A DNA stretch of 64,000 bases. Source: Sandaracinaceae bacterium (lineage in GTDB: Bacteria > Myxococcota_A > Polyangia > Polyangiales > Houyiibacteriaceae). The position numbers and the translations under genes were made by a program. Positions 27,064 to 35,503 of the stretch are shown one piece after another (position 1 is the first letter of the stretch; each line of letters opens with the position of its first letter). Where the stretch lies: the NCBI GenBank assembly GCA_016706685.1, contig JADJJE010000001.1, forward strand, positions 372,001-436,000, given 5' to 3'. The notes beneath the pieces were generated by a model. That model made no database searches, was not told where the DNA came from, and saw only the letters and a list, made by a program, of their open reading frames with translations.

Positions 27064-28346
27064 GGAAGCGCTGCTCCGGTCAGCCGGTCGATGTCGATGC
27101 TCGCTCGACGCGCGGCGAGCTCCATGTCGAGCGCGCTGAGGAGGTCGTCGGCGGTGCCGCGATAGGCATCGAGGAGCTCGAGCAAGCCCAGCTCGCCGCC
27201 CTCGTACCCAGCCGAGGCGATGCGCACGAGGTCGCTCGACGCTGCCGTGGTCTGGTCGCGAAATTCCTCTGCCGCCCGCCGCAGGCGGACAGCTTCTGCG
27301 CGGGCCCCCTCGAGCTCGCCCTGCAGCTCGGACTCCAGCAGCGCGCGGCGGCCTCGCGCTGCCTGCGCTTGAGCCGCCGCGATGCGGGACGCCCCCGACG
27401 AGCGGTCCCAGAGAGGGATCGAGAGGGAGGCACCCAGCAGAAAGCCGTCCGTGCGCCCCTGCGGCCCGAGGTCAACTCCCTTCCACCCGGCCTCGAGTCG
27501 GAGGTCGGGCGCCCACCAGCGCGACGCGGCGCGCTGGTCGAGGGCCGCCGCGTCGATGCGCAGCTCGATGGCCAGCAAGTCGGGCCGGGAGGCGATGGCG
27601 ACGCGCAGCTCGGGCAGCGCCTGAGGGTCCCCCTGGGGGAGGAGCTCTCCCGCCACCCGCAGGTCGCTCGTGCCCGTGGCCAGCAGCGCCTCCAGCCGCG
27701 CGCACGCGCGCTCGAGGGCCGCACGCTCGGTCTCGAGTTGGCCTGTGGCGACCGCTCGTTCTCGCTCGAGCCGCCGCCGGTCGTAGGGCGCCGCGTCCCC
27801 ACCCTGCTCTCTCCGCGCCACGATGGTGAGCGCTCGAGCGATGTGCCCCTGCCAGCTCTCCAGCACCGCGACGCGAGCTTGGCGGTAGAGAACTTCGTAG
27901 AAGCGCAGGCGCGCCTCGCTGGCGACGGACAGCTGCCACGCCTCTCCGTCTCGCTCCGCTGCGCGCGCACGCGCCTCACCCGCCTGACCCTGCAAGCCGC
28001 GCCTGTTGCCGAGGTCGATGGTCTGCGCGAGCGTCAGGTAGTCTTCGCCCGTGCCGAGGGCACCGAAGGTCTGCTCCCGCACATAGGTGATCTGGGGGTT
28101 CGGGTAGGCCCGCGCAGAGCGTGCGCGCGCCGCCTCGAGCTCGACATCTCCTTCAATCGCATCCAGCAGGGGGGCACGCTCGAGGGCGCGGGCAACGACC
28201 ACCGGCTCCGTCAGCCCTTGGAGCGACTCGCCGTGCTGCGCGCGGATCGTTGGTGCGAGCACGAGCGAGAGCAGTAAGCACAGCGAGACACAAAACCGAT
28301 GGAAGGTCGGTTTTTTGGAGAAGAGCAGTCCGAGCGGCATGGTCAT
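27060..28346 (-). CDS. TolC-like outer-membrane channel (module B)
   Basis: A 428-residue outer-membrane efflux protein of the CzcC/CusC type. A signal peptide (CVSLCLLLSLVLAPTIRAQ) precedes the long amphipathic helices with coiled-coil character (RARSARAYPNPQITYVREQ, LYRQARVAVLESWQGHIARAL, RLERERAVATGQLETERAAL) and the second repeat beginning around residue 230. The N-terminal Lys-Lys-Pro-x-x-His-Arg region carries the module B operator. It starts 12 bases after the M56 gene and shares an ATGA with the adaptor gene. Confidence 0.82.
   Translation of the reverse strand: MTMPLGLLFSKKPTFHRFCVSLCLLLSLVLAPTIRAQHGESLQGLTEPVVVARALERAPLLDAIEGDVELEAARARSARAYPNPQITYVREQTFGALGTGEDYLTLAQTIDLGNRRGLQGQAGEARARAAERDGEAWQLSVASEARLRFYEVLYRQARVAVLESWQGHIARALTIVARREQGGDAAPYDRRRLERERAVATGQLETERAALERACARLEALLATGTSDLRVAGELLPQGDPQALPELRVAIASRPDLLAIELRIDAAALDQRAASRWWAPDLRLEAGWKGVDLGPQGRTDGFLLGASLSIPLWDRSSGASRIAAAQAQAARGRRALLESELQGELEGARAEAVRLRRAAEEFRDQTTAASSDLVRIASAGYEGGELGLLELLDAYRGTADDLLSALDMELAARRASIDIDRLTGAALP
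28292..28314. promoter_or_regulatory. Module B operator 2: 8-bp inverted repeat with 7-base spacer
   Basis: AAAACCGA (28292-28299) and TCGGTTTT (28307-28314) are perfect inverted repeats separated by 7 bases. The same ACCGA/TCGGT core, also with a 7-base spacer, occurs at the blaI promoter of this module. The site lies inside the first 20 codons of the annotated tolC-like gene, so it could roadblock an upstream promoter or control an internal start. The regulator is probably the neighbouring BlaI-type protein (inference). Confidence 0.6.
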
Positions 28347-28358
28347 GACAAATACACC

Positions 28359-29351
28359 TCAGTGCGCGACGGCCGAGAGGAGGAACTCGGTCAGGTGGTG
28401 CAGGTCATCCGCGTGGAGGACAACAGCCACCAGAGCGACTCCGAGCGACCCCGTCAGGGCGCGAAGCGACGTGGGTGCCGAGGGTTCTGCCATCAAGGCC
28501 TCGACGCGGCGCTCCACGGCGCGAGCGCCGAACGCGGAGCCCACCAGCTCGAGCCCCACTGCCGACGATTGCCACACCGCACGCTCCACCCTGAGGATGG
28601 TGGCGGCAACGGCCAAGCGGTCCGCCACGGCCGCGGCCTCGTCATCGCAGGCTTGCTCCGCCGCGACGTCCAGCTCGCTCGTGAGCCAACGCCCGACGCC
28701 AGGCAGGTGGACCACCGACAGCGCGCGCACGGCGGCTGCTGCGAGTGCGTCGCGACGGCGCACGTGCGCCCGCTCGTGTGCGAGAACGACAGCGCGTTCC
28801 TCGTTCCCCAGCGAGTCCAGCAGGCCGCGGGAGATGAGCACGCGGGGCTGAAGGAAGCCCGCTGCGACGCACACCGGCTGTGGGCTCTCGACGATGGTGC
28901 ATCCGAGCTCCGCCCGCTCTTCGCCGACCCGCGCGAGCGCGCCCACGACACGCAGCGCCCGCGCCACGCGCACGAGGGCCAGCGAAGCGCGCAGGAAGGC
29001 ATAGCCCACCAACAGCGCGAGGCTCAGCGCCACGGCGGTGTGGACCGGGGCGCCCGGCAGGTGCGTGAAGCACAAGTGCGCGTGTCCGTCGTGGTGCGCC
29101 GTGCAGTGGTCGAGACCCGGCGCGAGCAGCGCTGCGACCGAGGGCAGGCTGACGGTCACGAGCAGCACCAGCGCGGTGAGCACCGGGAGCGCGGCGAGCA
29201 AGAGGACGGCGCGATGGCGCGCGCGCGGCTCCCAGCGGAGAAGCCGCCCGCGGAGGAGGCCCACCAGAACGGCCGCGCCCACAGCCCCCACTGCCAGAAA
29301 GGCGAAACCCGCGAGCAGGAACAGCTGGGCGCTGTACCAAGCCGGGTTCAT
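28359..29351 (-). CDS. M56-family (BlaR1-like) membrane metallopeptidase without sensor domain (module B)
   Basis: A 330-residue protein with several N-terminal hydrophobic segments and the zinc-peptidase motif VVLAHERAHVRRRD (HExxH near residue 188), followed by EQACDDEAA as a possible third ligand. In BlaR1 this type of domain cleaves the BlaI repressor on signal. The protein is about half the length of BlaR1 and shows no C-terminal beta-lactam sensor domain, so the signal must be sensed otherwise, possibly via the pump or a partner. Its ATG overlaps the blaI stop by 4 bases. Confidence 0.8.
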   Translation of the reverse strand: MNPAWYSAQLFLLAGFAFLAVGAVGAAVLVGLLRGRLLRWEPRARHRAVLLLAALPVLTALVLLVTVSLPSVAALLAPGLDHCTAHHDGHAHLCFTHLPGAPVHTAVALSLALLVGYAFLRASLALVRVARALRVVGALARVGEERAELGCTIVESPQPVCVAAGFLQPRVLISRGLLDSLGNEERAVVLAHERAHVRRRDALAAAAVRALSVVHLPGVGRWLTSELDVAAEQACDDEAAAVADRLAVAATILRVERAVWQSSAVGLELVGSAFGARAVERRVEALMAEPSAPTSLRALTGSLGVALVAVVLHADDLHHLTEFLLSAVAH

Positions 29352-29758
29352 CCGCGGCCCCTGCCGAGTTCGCGACGGCGCTCGGCCACCAGCGCCTCGA
29401 GGCGCTCCAGGTGTTCTGGACCGGCGCGCTCCGTGAGGTCCACGAAGGCCGCGACCACCGCATCGGCTTGGCCGTGCATCAGGTCGCCCACCAGCTCCCC
29501 GAGCAGGCCGCGATGGAACTCTTCGCGGCTCACGCGGGCGCGGTAGATGTGCGCATGGCTGACCTTGTCGCGCTCGAGCAGGCCCTTCTCGAACAGGCGC
29601 TTCAGCGTGGACTGGATGGTGTTGAGCGTGATGCCCCGTCGCTTGCCGAGGGCAGTGTGCACGGCCTTAGCGTCGCCCTCCCCGGCCGTCCAGAGCTGGT
29701 TCATGACGGCGGACTCGAGGTCACCGAGGAGGGAAGGTCTGACGCGTCCGGAAAGCAC
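29348..29758 (-). CDS. BlaI/CopY-family transcriptional repressor (module B)
   Basis: A 136-residue winged-helix repressor. LGDLESAVMNQLWTAGEGDAKAV and ITLNTIQSTLKRLFEKGLL (recognition helix region), then HIYRARVSREEFHRG and a C-terminal dimerisation helix are the BlaI signatures. I chose the GTG at 29758. An in-frame TTG at 29779 is only 3 bases from the operator core and unlikely. The upstream TTGACG/TACGTT promoter puts transcription start close to this GTG, so the message may be nearly leaderless. It is the presumed regulator of the ACCGA/TCGGT sites. Confidence 0.85.
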   Translation of the reverse strand: MLSGRVRPSLLGDLESAVMNQLWTAGEGDAKAVHTALGKRRGITLNTIQSTLKRLFEKGLLERDKVSHAHIYRARVSREEFHRGLLGELVGDLMHGQADAVVAAFVDLTERAGPEHLERLEALVAERRRELGRGRG

Positions 29759-29764
29759 TCGAGG

Positions 29765-29801
29765 AACGTAGTGGGGCAAACACCGACCGTCAATCGGTTT
29801 T
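29765..29801 (-). promoter_or_regulatory. Module B operator 1 overlapping the blaI promoter
   Basis: ACCGA (29782-29786) and TCGGT (29794-29798) are inverted repeats separated by 7 bases. On the minus strand the -35-like TTGACG (29793-29788) and -10-like TACGTT (29770-29765) have a 17-base spacing, and the operator covers the -35. This is a standard place for auto-repression. The arms outside the core also match (AAA at distance, with one mismatch). Confidence 0.65.
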
Positions 29802-29820
29802 TCGGAGTGGGCCAGCAGCC

Positions 29821-32800
29821 TCAGCGTGTTCCTGGTGCTTGGTCACGACACTCGTCCCGGCGGTAGACGAACGCGTACACCGTGGGGAGCACGAACAGGG
29901 TCAGGAACGTGGCGCTCACCAGGCCTCCGATGACCACCGTGGCGAGCGGCCGCTGCACCTCCGCGCCGGCGCTGGACGAGAGCGCCATGGGAATGAACCC
30001 GAGGGCGGCGACCGTGGCGGTCATGGTCACGGCGCGCAGGCGTGACTCGGCGCCCTTCCGGGCCGCCTCGAGTGGACGCGCGCCGGCCGCGCGGAGAGCC
30101 TTGATGGTGGTGAGCAGCACGACGCCGTTCAGCACCGAGATCCCGAACAGCGCGATGAAGCCGATGGCGGCGCTGATGGAGAACGGCATGCCGCGCGCCG
30201 CGAGCAGGAAGATGCCTCCCACCGCGGCGAAAGGGACGTTGAGGTAGATCAGCAGTGCGGGCTTCAGCTGCCCGAACGCCATGTAGAGCAGGATGAAGAT
30301 CAGCCCGAGCGCCATGGGCACGGCCACCGCGAGCCGACCCACGGCGGCGCTCAGGTTCTCGAACTGGCCTCCCCAGCGCGTGACGTAGCCCGGCGGCATG
30401 GGCACGTCCGCGAGGACCCGTGCTTGGGCTTCGCCCACGAACGACGCAAGGTCTCGTCCGCGCACGTTGGCCTCCACGCTGGTTCGGCGTCGCACTGCTT
30501 CACGGCTGACGCTGGCCGGCGAGTCCACCACCTGGATGCTCGCGATCTGCGCGAGGGGCACGAGCGGGCCGCCCTCCCCGCTCACGGGCAGGTGACGAAT
30601 CTGGTCGATGTCGTCACGCAGGGACTGCGGCACGCGCACCTGGAGTCGGAAGCGACGCTCCCCCTCGTACACCTCGCCCACGCCCCGCCCACCGAGGGCC
30701 TCGATGGCGTCGAGGGCATCGCGTACCGAGATGCCGTAGCGGGACGCTGCCGCCCGGTCGATCGTGACGTCGAGCGTGGGCAGACCCGCCAGCTGCTCGC
30801 CACGGACATCCGACGCCCCCTGGACCTCGCGGACCACCGCTTGGGTCTGCAGGCTCAAGCGCTCGAGGGTGGCGAGGTCGTCGCCATAGATCGTGATCGC
30901 GACGTCGGAGCGCGTGCCACTGATGAGCTCCGCCATGCGCAGCTCGATGGGCTGGCTGAACGAGAAGCCCAGCCCCGGCAGCGCGTCCGTCAGCCGCCGG
31001 GACATGCGCTCGACGAGCTCCTCCCGCGTCGCGGCCGTGGTCCACTCGCGCTGCGGACGCAGGATCACGATGGCGTCGGACAGCTCGACACCCATCGGGT
31101 CGGTCGCGATCTCGGCGCGGCCCGTCTTCGAGACCACCGTCACCACCTCGGGGAACTCGCGCAAGACGGTCTCGAACCGCGTGGCGCCCCGCACGCTCTC
31201 CTCGAGCGAGACGCTGGGGAGGCGCAGCACCTGGATGGCAATGGCGCCCTCGTCCAAGCGCGGCACGAACTCCGCGCCGAGCCGCGAGGCCACCAGCCCC
31301 GAGAGCGCCAGCAGCAGCAACGAGACGCCCATCACGACCTTGGGCGCCTTCATGAGCGGCGCCAGCAGCGCCGGGTACACGCGGTGGAGCAGGCGCACCA
31401 GGAAGGGTTCGCGCTGCTCGGTGTGCTGCCGCATGAACGTGGCCACCAGCACGGGAACGAACGTGAGTGAGGCGATGAACGCACCCAGCAGCGCGAAGAG
31501 CACCGTGATGGCCATGGGCTTGAACATCTTCCCCTCGATGCCCGCGAGCGTGAGGATGGGGATGTAGACGATCACGATGATGGCCTCGCCGAAGGTGGCC
31601 GCCTTGCGCACACCCAGCGTGGACTGCAGCACCACCGCAGAGGCCTCCGCATACGTCATGGGGGTGGTGCGACCACGAGCCGCCGCCGCGAGGTACACCA
31701 CCGCGTTCTCCACGACGATGATCGAACCGTCGACCACGATGCCGAAATCGATCGCGCCGAGGCTCATGAGGTTGCCACTCAAGCCCAGCGCCTTCATCGC
31801 GGTGAACGCCACCAGCATGGCGAAGGGGATCGCAGCAGCGACGATGAGCCCCCCGCGGATGCTGCCTAGCAGCAGAAAGAGCACACCGATGACGAAGAGC
31901 GCGCCCTCGGCCAGGTTGGTGCCCACCGTGCGGATCGTGCGGTTCACCAGGTCCGAGCGGTCGTAGAAGACATCGATGCGGACGCCCGGCGGAAGCGACG
32001 GAGCGATCTGCGCGATGTGCGCCTTCACGTCGTTCACCACTTCGCGACCGTTGGCGCCCACCAACATCATCACGATGCCGGTGACGATCTCGCCACGCCC
32101 GTCGCGGGTCACCGCGCCCTGGCGAATGAGCGGGGCCAAATGCACGCGGCCCACGTCGCGCACGCGCACCGGCACCCCGTCGGCGCGCGTCTCGATCAAG
32201 ACGTCGCCGATCTCGTCGAGGCTCTGGATGCGCCCTTCGCCACGCACCAGCAGCTGCTCACCGGAGCGCGTGAGGTACCCACCGCCGGCGGTGGCGTTGT
32301 TGCGCTCGAGCGCCTCGAAGAGGTCGTTCAAGGACACGTTGAGCGCGCGCAGACGCTCCGGGAGCACCTCCACCTCGTACGTCTTGAGCTCGCCCCCGAA
32401 GGCGTTGACCTCCACCACCCCGGGCACGGAGCGCAGCTCGTAGGCCACGAACCAGTCCAGCAGCGAGCGCAGCTCCATCGGCGTGTAGCAGGCCTCCGTG
32501 TCTTCCGCGCCCTCCTCGCACATGACCTCTGCGCGGACCTCGAACTGGAAGATCTCGCCGAGGCCGGAGCTGAGCGGGCCCATCTCGGGCGACGCGCCGG
32601 GGGGCAGCCGCTCGCGCGCCTGGATGAGCCGCTCGGAGATGAGCTGGCGCGCGCGCAGGAGGTCGGTGCCCTCCTCGAACACCACCGTGACTGCGGAGAG
32701 ACCGAAGCGCGACACGCTGCGGATCTGCTCCACGCCGGGGAGCCCGCTCATGGACGACTCCACCGGGAACGTGATGGTGCGCTCCACGTCCACGGGGCCG

Positions 32801-32964
32801 AGCGCAGGCACGTTGGTCAACACCTGGACCTGCACGTTGGTGATGTCCGGGACCGCGTCGATGGGAAGCTCGTACGCGCTGCGCGCGCCCACCGCGGCCA
32901 CGATGACCACGAAGGCGAAGACGAGGAGGCGCCACTCGAGGCAGAACGTGAGGAGCTTCTTCAT
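29821..32964 (-). CDS. CzcA-type heavy-metal RND pump (module A)
   Basis: A 1,047-residue RND transporter of the heavy-metal efflux family. The first helix and start of the porter domain are FAFVVIVAAVGARSAYELPIDAVPDI. TM4 reads AIDFGIVVDGSIIVVEN near residue 400, with the two Asp and the Glu of the CzcA proton relay. Two large periplasmic loops carry the porter domains and the last helices read FGISVLNGVVLLTT. This set of residues resembles divalent-cation pumps (Zn, Co, Cd, Ni). Full length and no frameshift. It starts 10 bases after the adaptor gene. Confidence 0.92.
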   Translation of the reverse strand: MKKLLTFCLEWRLLVFAFVVIVAAVGARSAYELPIDAVPDITNVQVQVLTNVPALGPVDVERTITFPVESSMSGLPGVEQIRSVSRFGLSAVTVVFEEGTDLLRARQLISERLIQARERLPPGASPEMGPLSSGLGEIFQFEVRAEVMCEEGAEDTEACYTPMELRSLLDWFVAYELRSVPGVVEVNAFGGELKTYEVEVLPERLRALNVSLNDLFEALERNNATAGGGYLTRSGEQLLVRGEGRIQSLDEIGDVLIETRADGVPVRVRDVGRVHLAPLIRQGAVTRDGRGEIVTGIVMMLVGANGREVVNDVKAHIAQIAPSLPPGVRIDVFYDRSDLVNRTIRTVGTNLAEGALFVIGVLFLLLGSIRGGLIVAAAIPFAMLVAFTAMKALGLSGNLMSLGAIDFGIVVDGSIIVVENAVVYLAAAARGRTTPMTYAEASAVVLQSTLGVRKAATFGEAIIVIVYIPILTLAGIEGKMFKPMAITVLFALLGAFIASLTFVPVLVATFMRQHTEQREPFLVRLLHRVYPALLAPLMKAPKVVMGVSLLLLALSGLVASRLGAEFVPRLDEGAIAIQVLRLPSVSLEESVRGATRFETVLREFPEVVTVVSKTGRAEIATDPMGVELSDAIVILRPQREWTTAATREELVERMSRRLTDALPGLGFSFSQPIELRMAELISGTRSDVAITIYGDDLATLERLSLQTQAVVREVQGASDVRGEQLAGLPTLDVTIDRAAASRYGISVRDALDAIEALGGRGVGEVYEGERRFRLQVRVPQSLRDDIDQIRHLPVSGEGGPLVPLAQIASIQVVDSPASVSREAVRRRTSVEANVRGRDLASFVGEAQARVLADVPMPPGYVTRWGGQFENLSAAVGRLAVAVPMALGLIFILLYMAFGQLKPALLIYLNVPFAAVGGIFLLAARGMPFSISAAIGFIALFGISVLNGVVLLTTIKALRAAGARPLEAARKGAESRLRAVTMTATVAALGFIPMALSSSAGAEVQRPLATVVIGGLVSATFLTLFVLPTVYAFVYRRDECRDQAPGTR

Positions 32965-32974
32965 GGCGGTTCCA

Positions 32975-34156
32975 TCAGTGAGCGTGACCCGCAGAGAGTT
33001 CGCCGCTCTCCACCGCGCTCTTCAGGGTGAACGCCCCGCTCACGGCGAGCTCAGCCCCTTCATCGATGCCCGAGCGCACCTCGATGAGGCCGCCCGCGCG
33101 CCGACCGAGCGCGACGGGCTGCACCTCGAAGCTGTTGGGTTCGTGGCCCACCAGGAACACCACCGTCTGGCCGTCGAGCGTGGCGATGGCCTCGACGGGC
33201 ACCACCAGCGGACGCTCGTCGGCGCTGCCTCCCAGCAGCTCGATGCTGCCGAACAGCCCGCTGCGCAGCCGCGCGTCAGGGGTCTCCAACATGACCCGAA
33301 TGGGCAGCGAGCGCGTGAGCTCGTCCAGCGCGGGGGCCACGTAGGTCACGCTGCCGGACATCACGAGGTCGGGAAAGGCGTGCAGCCGCACCACCGCGGC
33401 AGCGCCCGTGGTCACGTGGCTGATCTCCAGCTCGGGGACGTTCCCACGGACGAACACGCGGAGCGGGTCGGTCACGATGAACACCGGCTGCTCGGGCGTG
33501 GCTGTCTCGCCCAGCGTCCCGTGCATGGCCACGACCACGCCATCGATGGGCGACGTCAGCGCCAGCTCGCCCGCCCGGCCCGAGCCGAACACCGAGAGCT
33601 GCCGCTGGAGTCCTTGGACCTCGGCACGCAGCTCACCCACCTGGGCCTCGGCGCCGATCAGCTCGCGCTGCGCGCCGATGCCCTCGGTCGCGAGCTGCTG
33701 CTGGCGGCGCAGCGTGGCCTCCGCGGCCGTGAGCCGGGTTCGAGCCTGGTTGAGGCTGGCGCGGGCCGTGGAGACGTCGATGGAGGCCACGACGCCGAGC
33801 ACCTGTCCGCGACGCACGCTGTCTCCGAGTGCGACGGACACGGCCGTGATGCGCCCTGGGGCCAGCGGACTCACGTGTGCGGTGCTGCTGGGCTCGAACT
33901 GCACCTCGGCCGGGATGGCCACGCCTCCGCGGAGGGCGCGTCGCTCCGCCCGACCGAGGCGAATGCCGGCGCGCTCTTGCGCCTCGGCCGAGACGTGGAC
34001 CTCGCCCGGGTGCCCAGCCTCACCTTCCCCGTCGTCATCGTGAGCCTCGCCCTCTTCGTCGTCGTGTCGCTCGTGTTCGTCCTGGCCCTCGGGCGTGCCG
34101 GCACACCCGGCGTTCCAGGCAACCAGCAGAAGCAGAAGCCAGAGAGGTCGGGTCAT
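32975..34156 (-). CDS. CusB/CzcB-like periplasmic adaptor (module A)
   Basis: A 393-residue membrane-fusion protein. A lipobox-type signal (LLLLLVAWNAGC) is followed by a His/Asp/Glu-rich stretch (DEHERHDDEEGEAHDDDGEG). Then come the lipoyl-type and coiled-coil segments (ITAVSVALGDSVRRGQVLGVV, LNQARTRLTAAEATLRRQQQL) and beta-barrel (LALTSPIDGVVVAMHGTLGETA, VVPVEAIATLDGQTVVFLVGHE). The protein ends in GHAH, as does the module B adaptor, though it lacks the ~130-residue extra domain. The ATG at 34156 overlaps the tolC stop (ATGA). Confidence 0.88.
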   Translation of the reverse strand: MTRPLWLLLLLVAWNAGCAGTPEGQDEHERHDDEEGEAHDDDGEGEAGHPGEVHVSAEAQERAGIRLGRAERRALRGGVAIPAEVQFEPSSTAHVSPLAPGRITAVSVALGDSVRRGQVLGVVASIDVSTARASLNQARTRLTAAEATLRRQQQLATEGIGAQRELIGAEAQVGELRAEVQGLQRQLSVFGSGRAGELALTSPIDGVVVAMHGTLGETATPEQPVFIVTDPLRVFVRGNVPELEISHVTTGAAAVVRLHAFPDLVMSGSVTYVAPALDELTRSLPIRVMLETPDARLRSGLFGSIELLGGSADERPLVVPVEAIATLDGQTVVFLVGHEPNSFEVQPVALGRRAGGLIEVRSGIDEGAELAVSGAFTLKSAVESGELSAGHAH

Positions 34157-35496
34157 GGCGCGCTCCCGTCGTGTTGGTCGTCTGTCCACAGCTCGGCGCC
34201 GACCACGCGCTCGAGCCACGCCGACGCAACGAAGAAGTCGAGCTGCGCCGTCAGGGCGTCGCTCTGGATGCGCAGGAAGCGCTCGCGGCCGGTCGACAGC
34301 GCGAGGATGTCTATCTCTCCCAGCTCGAACGAGCGACGGAGCAGCGTGAGGTTCTCCTCGAAGCGCGGCAGGATCTCGGTCCCGTAGGCGAGGGCACGCC
34401 GTGCCGCCGCGGTGGTCGCGCTGTGCGCCTCGGCGATCTGACCGTCGAGCAAGTCGAGCGTGGCTTGCAGCTCGGCCTCGGCCACGACCACTTCGGCGCG
34501 CGCGGCAGCACGTGCCCCCTGGTTGGTCTGGAAGCTGGGGATGGGCACCGAGACCACGCCCATGATGATGTCGAAGGCGCCGGCCCGGGTGGGGCTGCCC
34601 TCGCGGTTGTACTGCACGCCGACCGTGGGCCGAGGCCACGCTTCGCGGTCGGCGACGGCCACACGCGCCAGGGTGGCCTGCACGCGGGCGCGACCGGCGA
34701 CCAGGCTGGGAACGCGCTCACGCGCCAGCGTCTGCAAGGTGGCGAGCGCTGGAGGTTCCCTGGGCGACTCCGCGTGCCCCACAGGCTCCGGCGGGGTGGT
34801 CACGGGCCAGCCCGAGAGCTGCGCGAGCCGGATGCACGAAGCCAGGTACACCTGCTCGGCCGCCACGAGTTGCTGCCGCGCCTGCGCCACCTCGGCTTGG
34901 GCCAGCCGCAGCGCCAGCGGTGCCGCGGCCCCCGCTGCGATCTGACGCTCGACCACGCGCAAGACCTCGGCCTGGAATTCCACTACGCGCTCGGCGAGCC
35001 TCACTCGCTCCCGCTCCACGAGGGCACGGTGAAACGCCGCGTGGACATCGGCGTGCACGAACCAACGCACCTGCTCGATCTCGGCCACGGTCTGCGTGCG
35101 GAAGCGCTCTGCCGCCTCGACCCGGCGGCCACGCTCGCCGCCAATCTGGATCTCCTGCATGAGCGACACCTGCACGTCCACGCCGGTGCCCATGTCCCCG
35201 AAGCGCGGCCCCACGTAGACCGTGAGCTCCGGGTTCGAGGGCATGCGCGGTGCGGCCGCCGCGTCCGCCGCGTCCGCGCGAGCCTCAGTGCTGCGGGCCG
35301 CACGCAAGACCGGCGCGTTGGTGTCGGCGTACTCCAGCAGCTGCTCGAGCGTGACGGGCCCGGAGACGGGCGCGCCGGGAGCTTGCGCCGCCGAGGGGTG
35401 CGCACGACCACCGACGAGCGCGAGCAGCAGCAGGACCACCCGACTACTACGTTGGATAGTAGTTCTGCGCGAAGGAGCGAGAGTCGGGGTCAGCAT
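34153..35496 (-). CDS. TolC-like outer-membrane channel (module A)
   Basis: A 447-residue CzcC-type channel. It has a basic N-region then VVLLLLALVGGRAHPSAAQ as signal peptide, TLEQLLEYADTNAPVLRAARS as first helix, and long amphipathic helices (AHSATTAAARRALAYGTEILPRF, FELGEIDILALSTGRERFLR). The start is ATG 35496, 7 bases after the M56 gene. An in-frame GTG at 35439 lies just beyond the operator and might be used by an internal promoter. Structure and order match module B closely. Confidence 0.85.
   Translation of the reverse strand: MLTPTLAPSRRTTIQRSSRVVLLLLALVGGRAHPSAAQAPGAPVSGPVTLEQLLEYADTNAPVLRAARSTEARADAADAAAAPRMPSNPELTVYVGPRFGDMGTGVDVQVSLMQEIQIGGERGRRVEAAERFRTQTVAEIEQVRWFVHADVHAAFHRALVERERVRLAERVVEFQAEVLRVVERQIAAGAAAPLALRLAQAEVAQARQQLVAAEQVYLASCIRLAQLSGWPVTTPPEPVGHAESPREPPALATLQTLARERVPSLVAGRARVQATLARVAVADREAWPRPTVGVQYNREGSPTRAGAFDIIMGVVSVPIPSFQTNQGARAAARAEVVVAEAELQATLDLLDGQIAEAHSATTAAARRALAYGTEILPRFEENLTLLRRSFELGEIDILALSTGRERFLRIQSDALTAQLDFFVASAWLERVVGAELWTDDQHDGSAP
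35443..35463. promoter_or_regulatory. Module A operator 2: 7-bp inverted repeat with 7-base spacer
   Basis: ACTACTA (35443-35449) and TAGTAGT (35457-35463) are perfect inverted repeats separated by CGTTGGA. The TACTA/TAGTA core matches the site at the module A blaI promoter. On the minus strand TACTAT (35461-35456) looks like a -10 element, but no good -35 is seen. As in module B, the site lies within the first codons of tolC. Confidence 0.6.
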
Positions 35497-35503
35497 GGGT
35501 CCA

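Noticed and set aside
29759..29779. TTG start for module B blaI at 29779
   Set aside because: It is 3 bases from the operator core with no ribosome site; the GTG at 29758 fits the promoter better.
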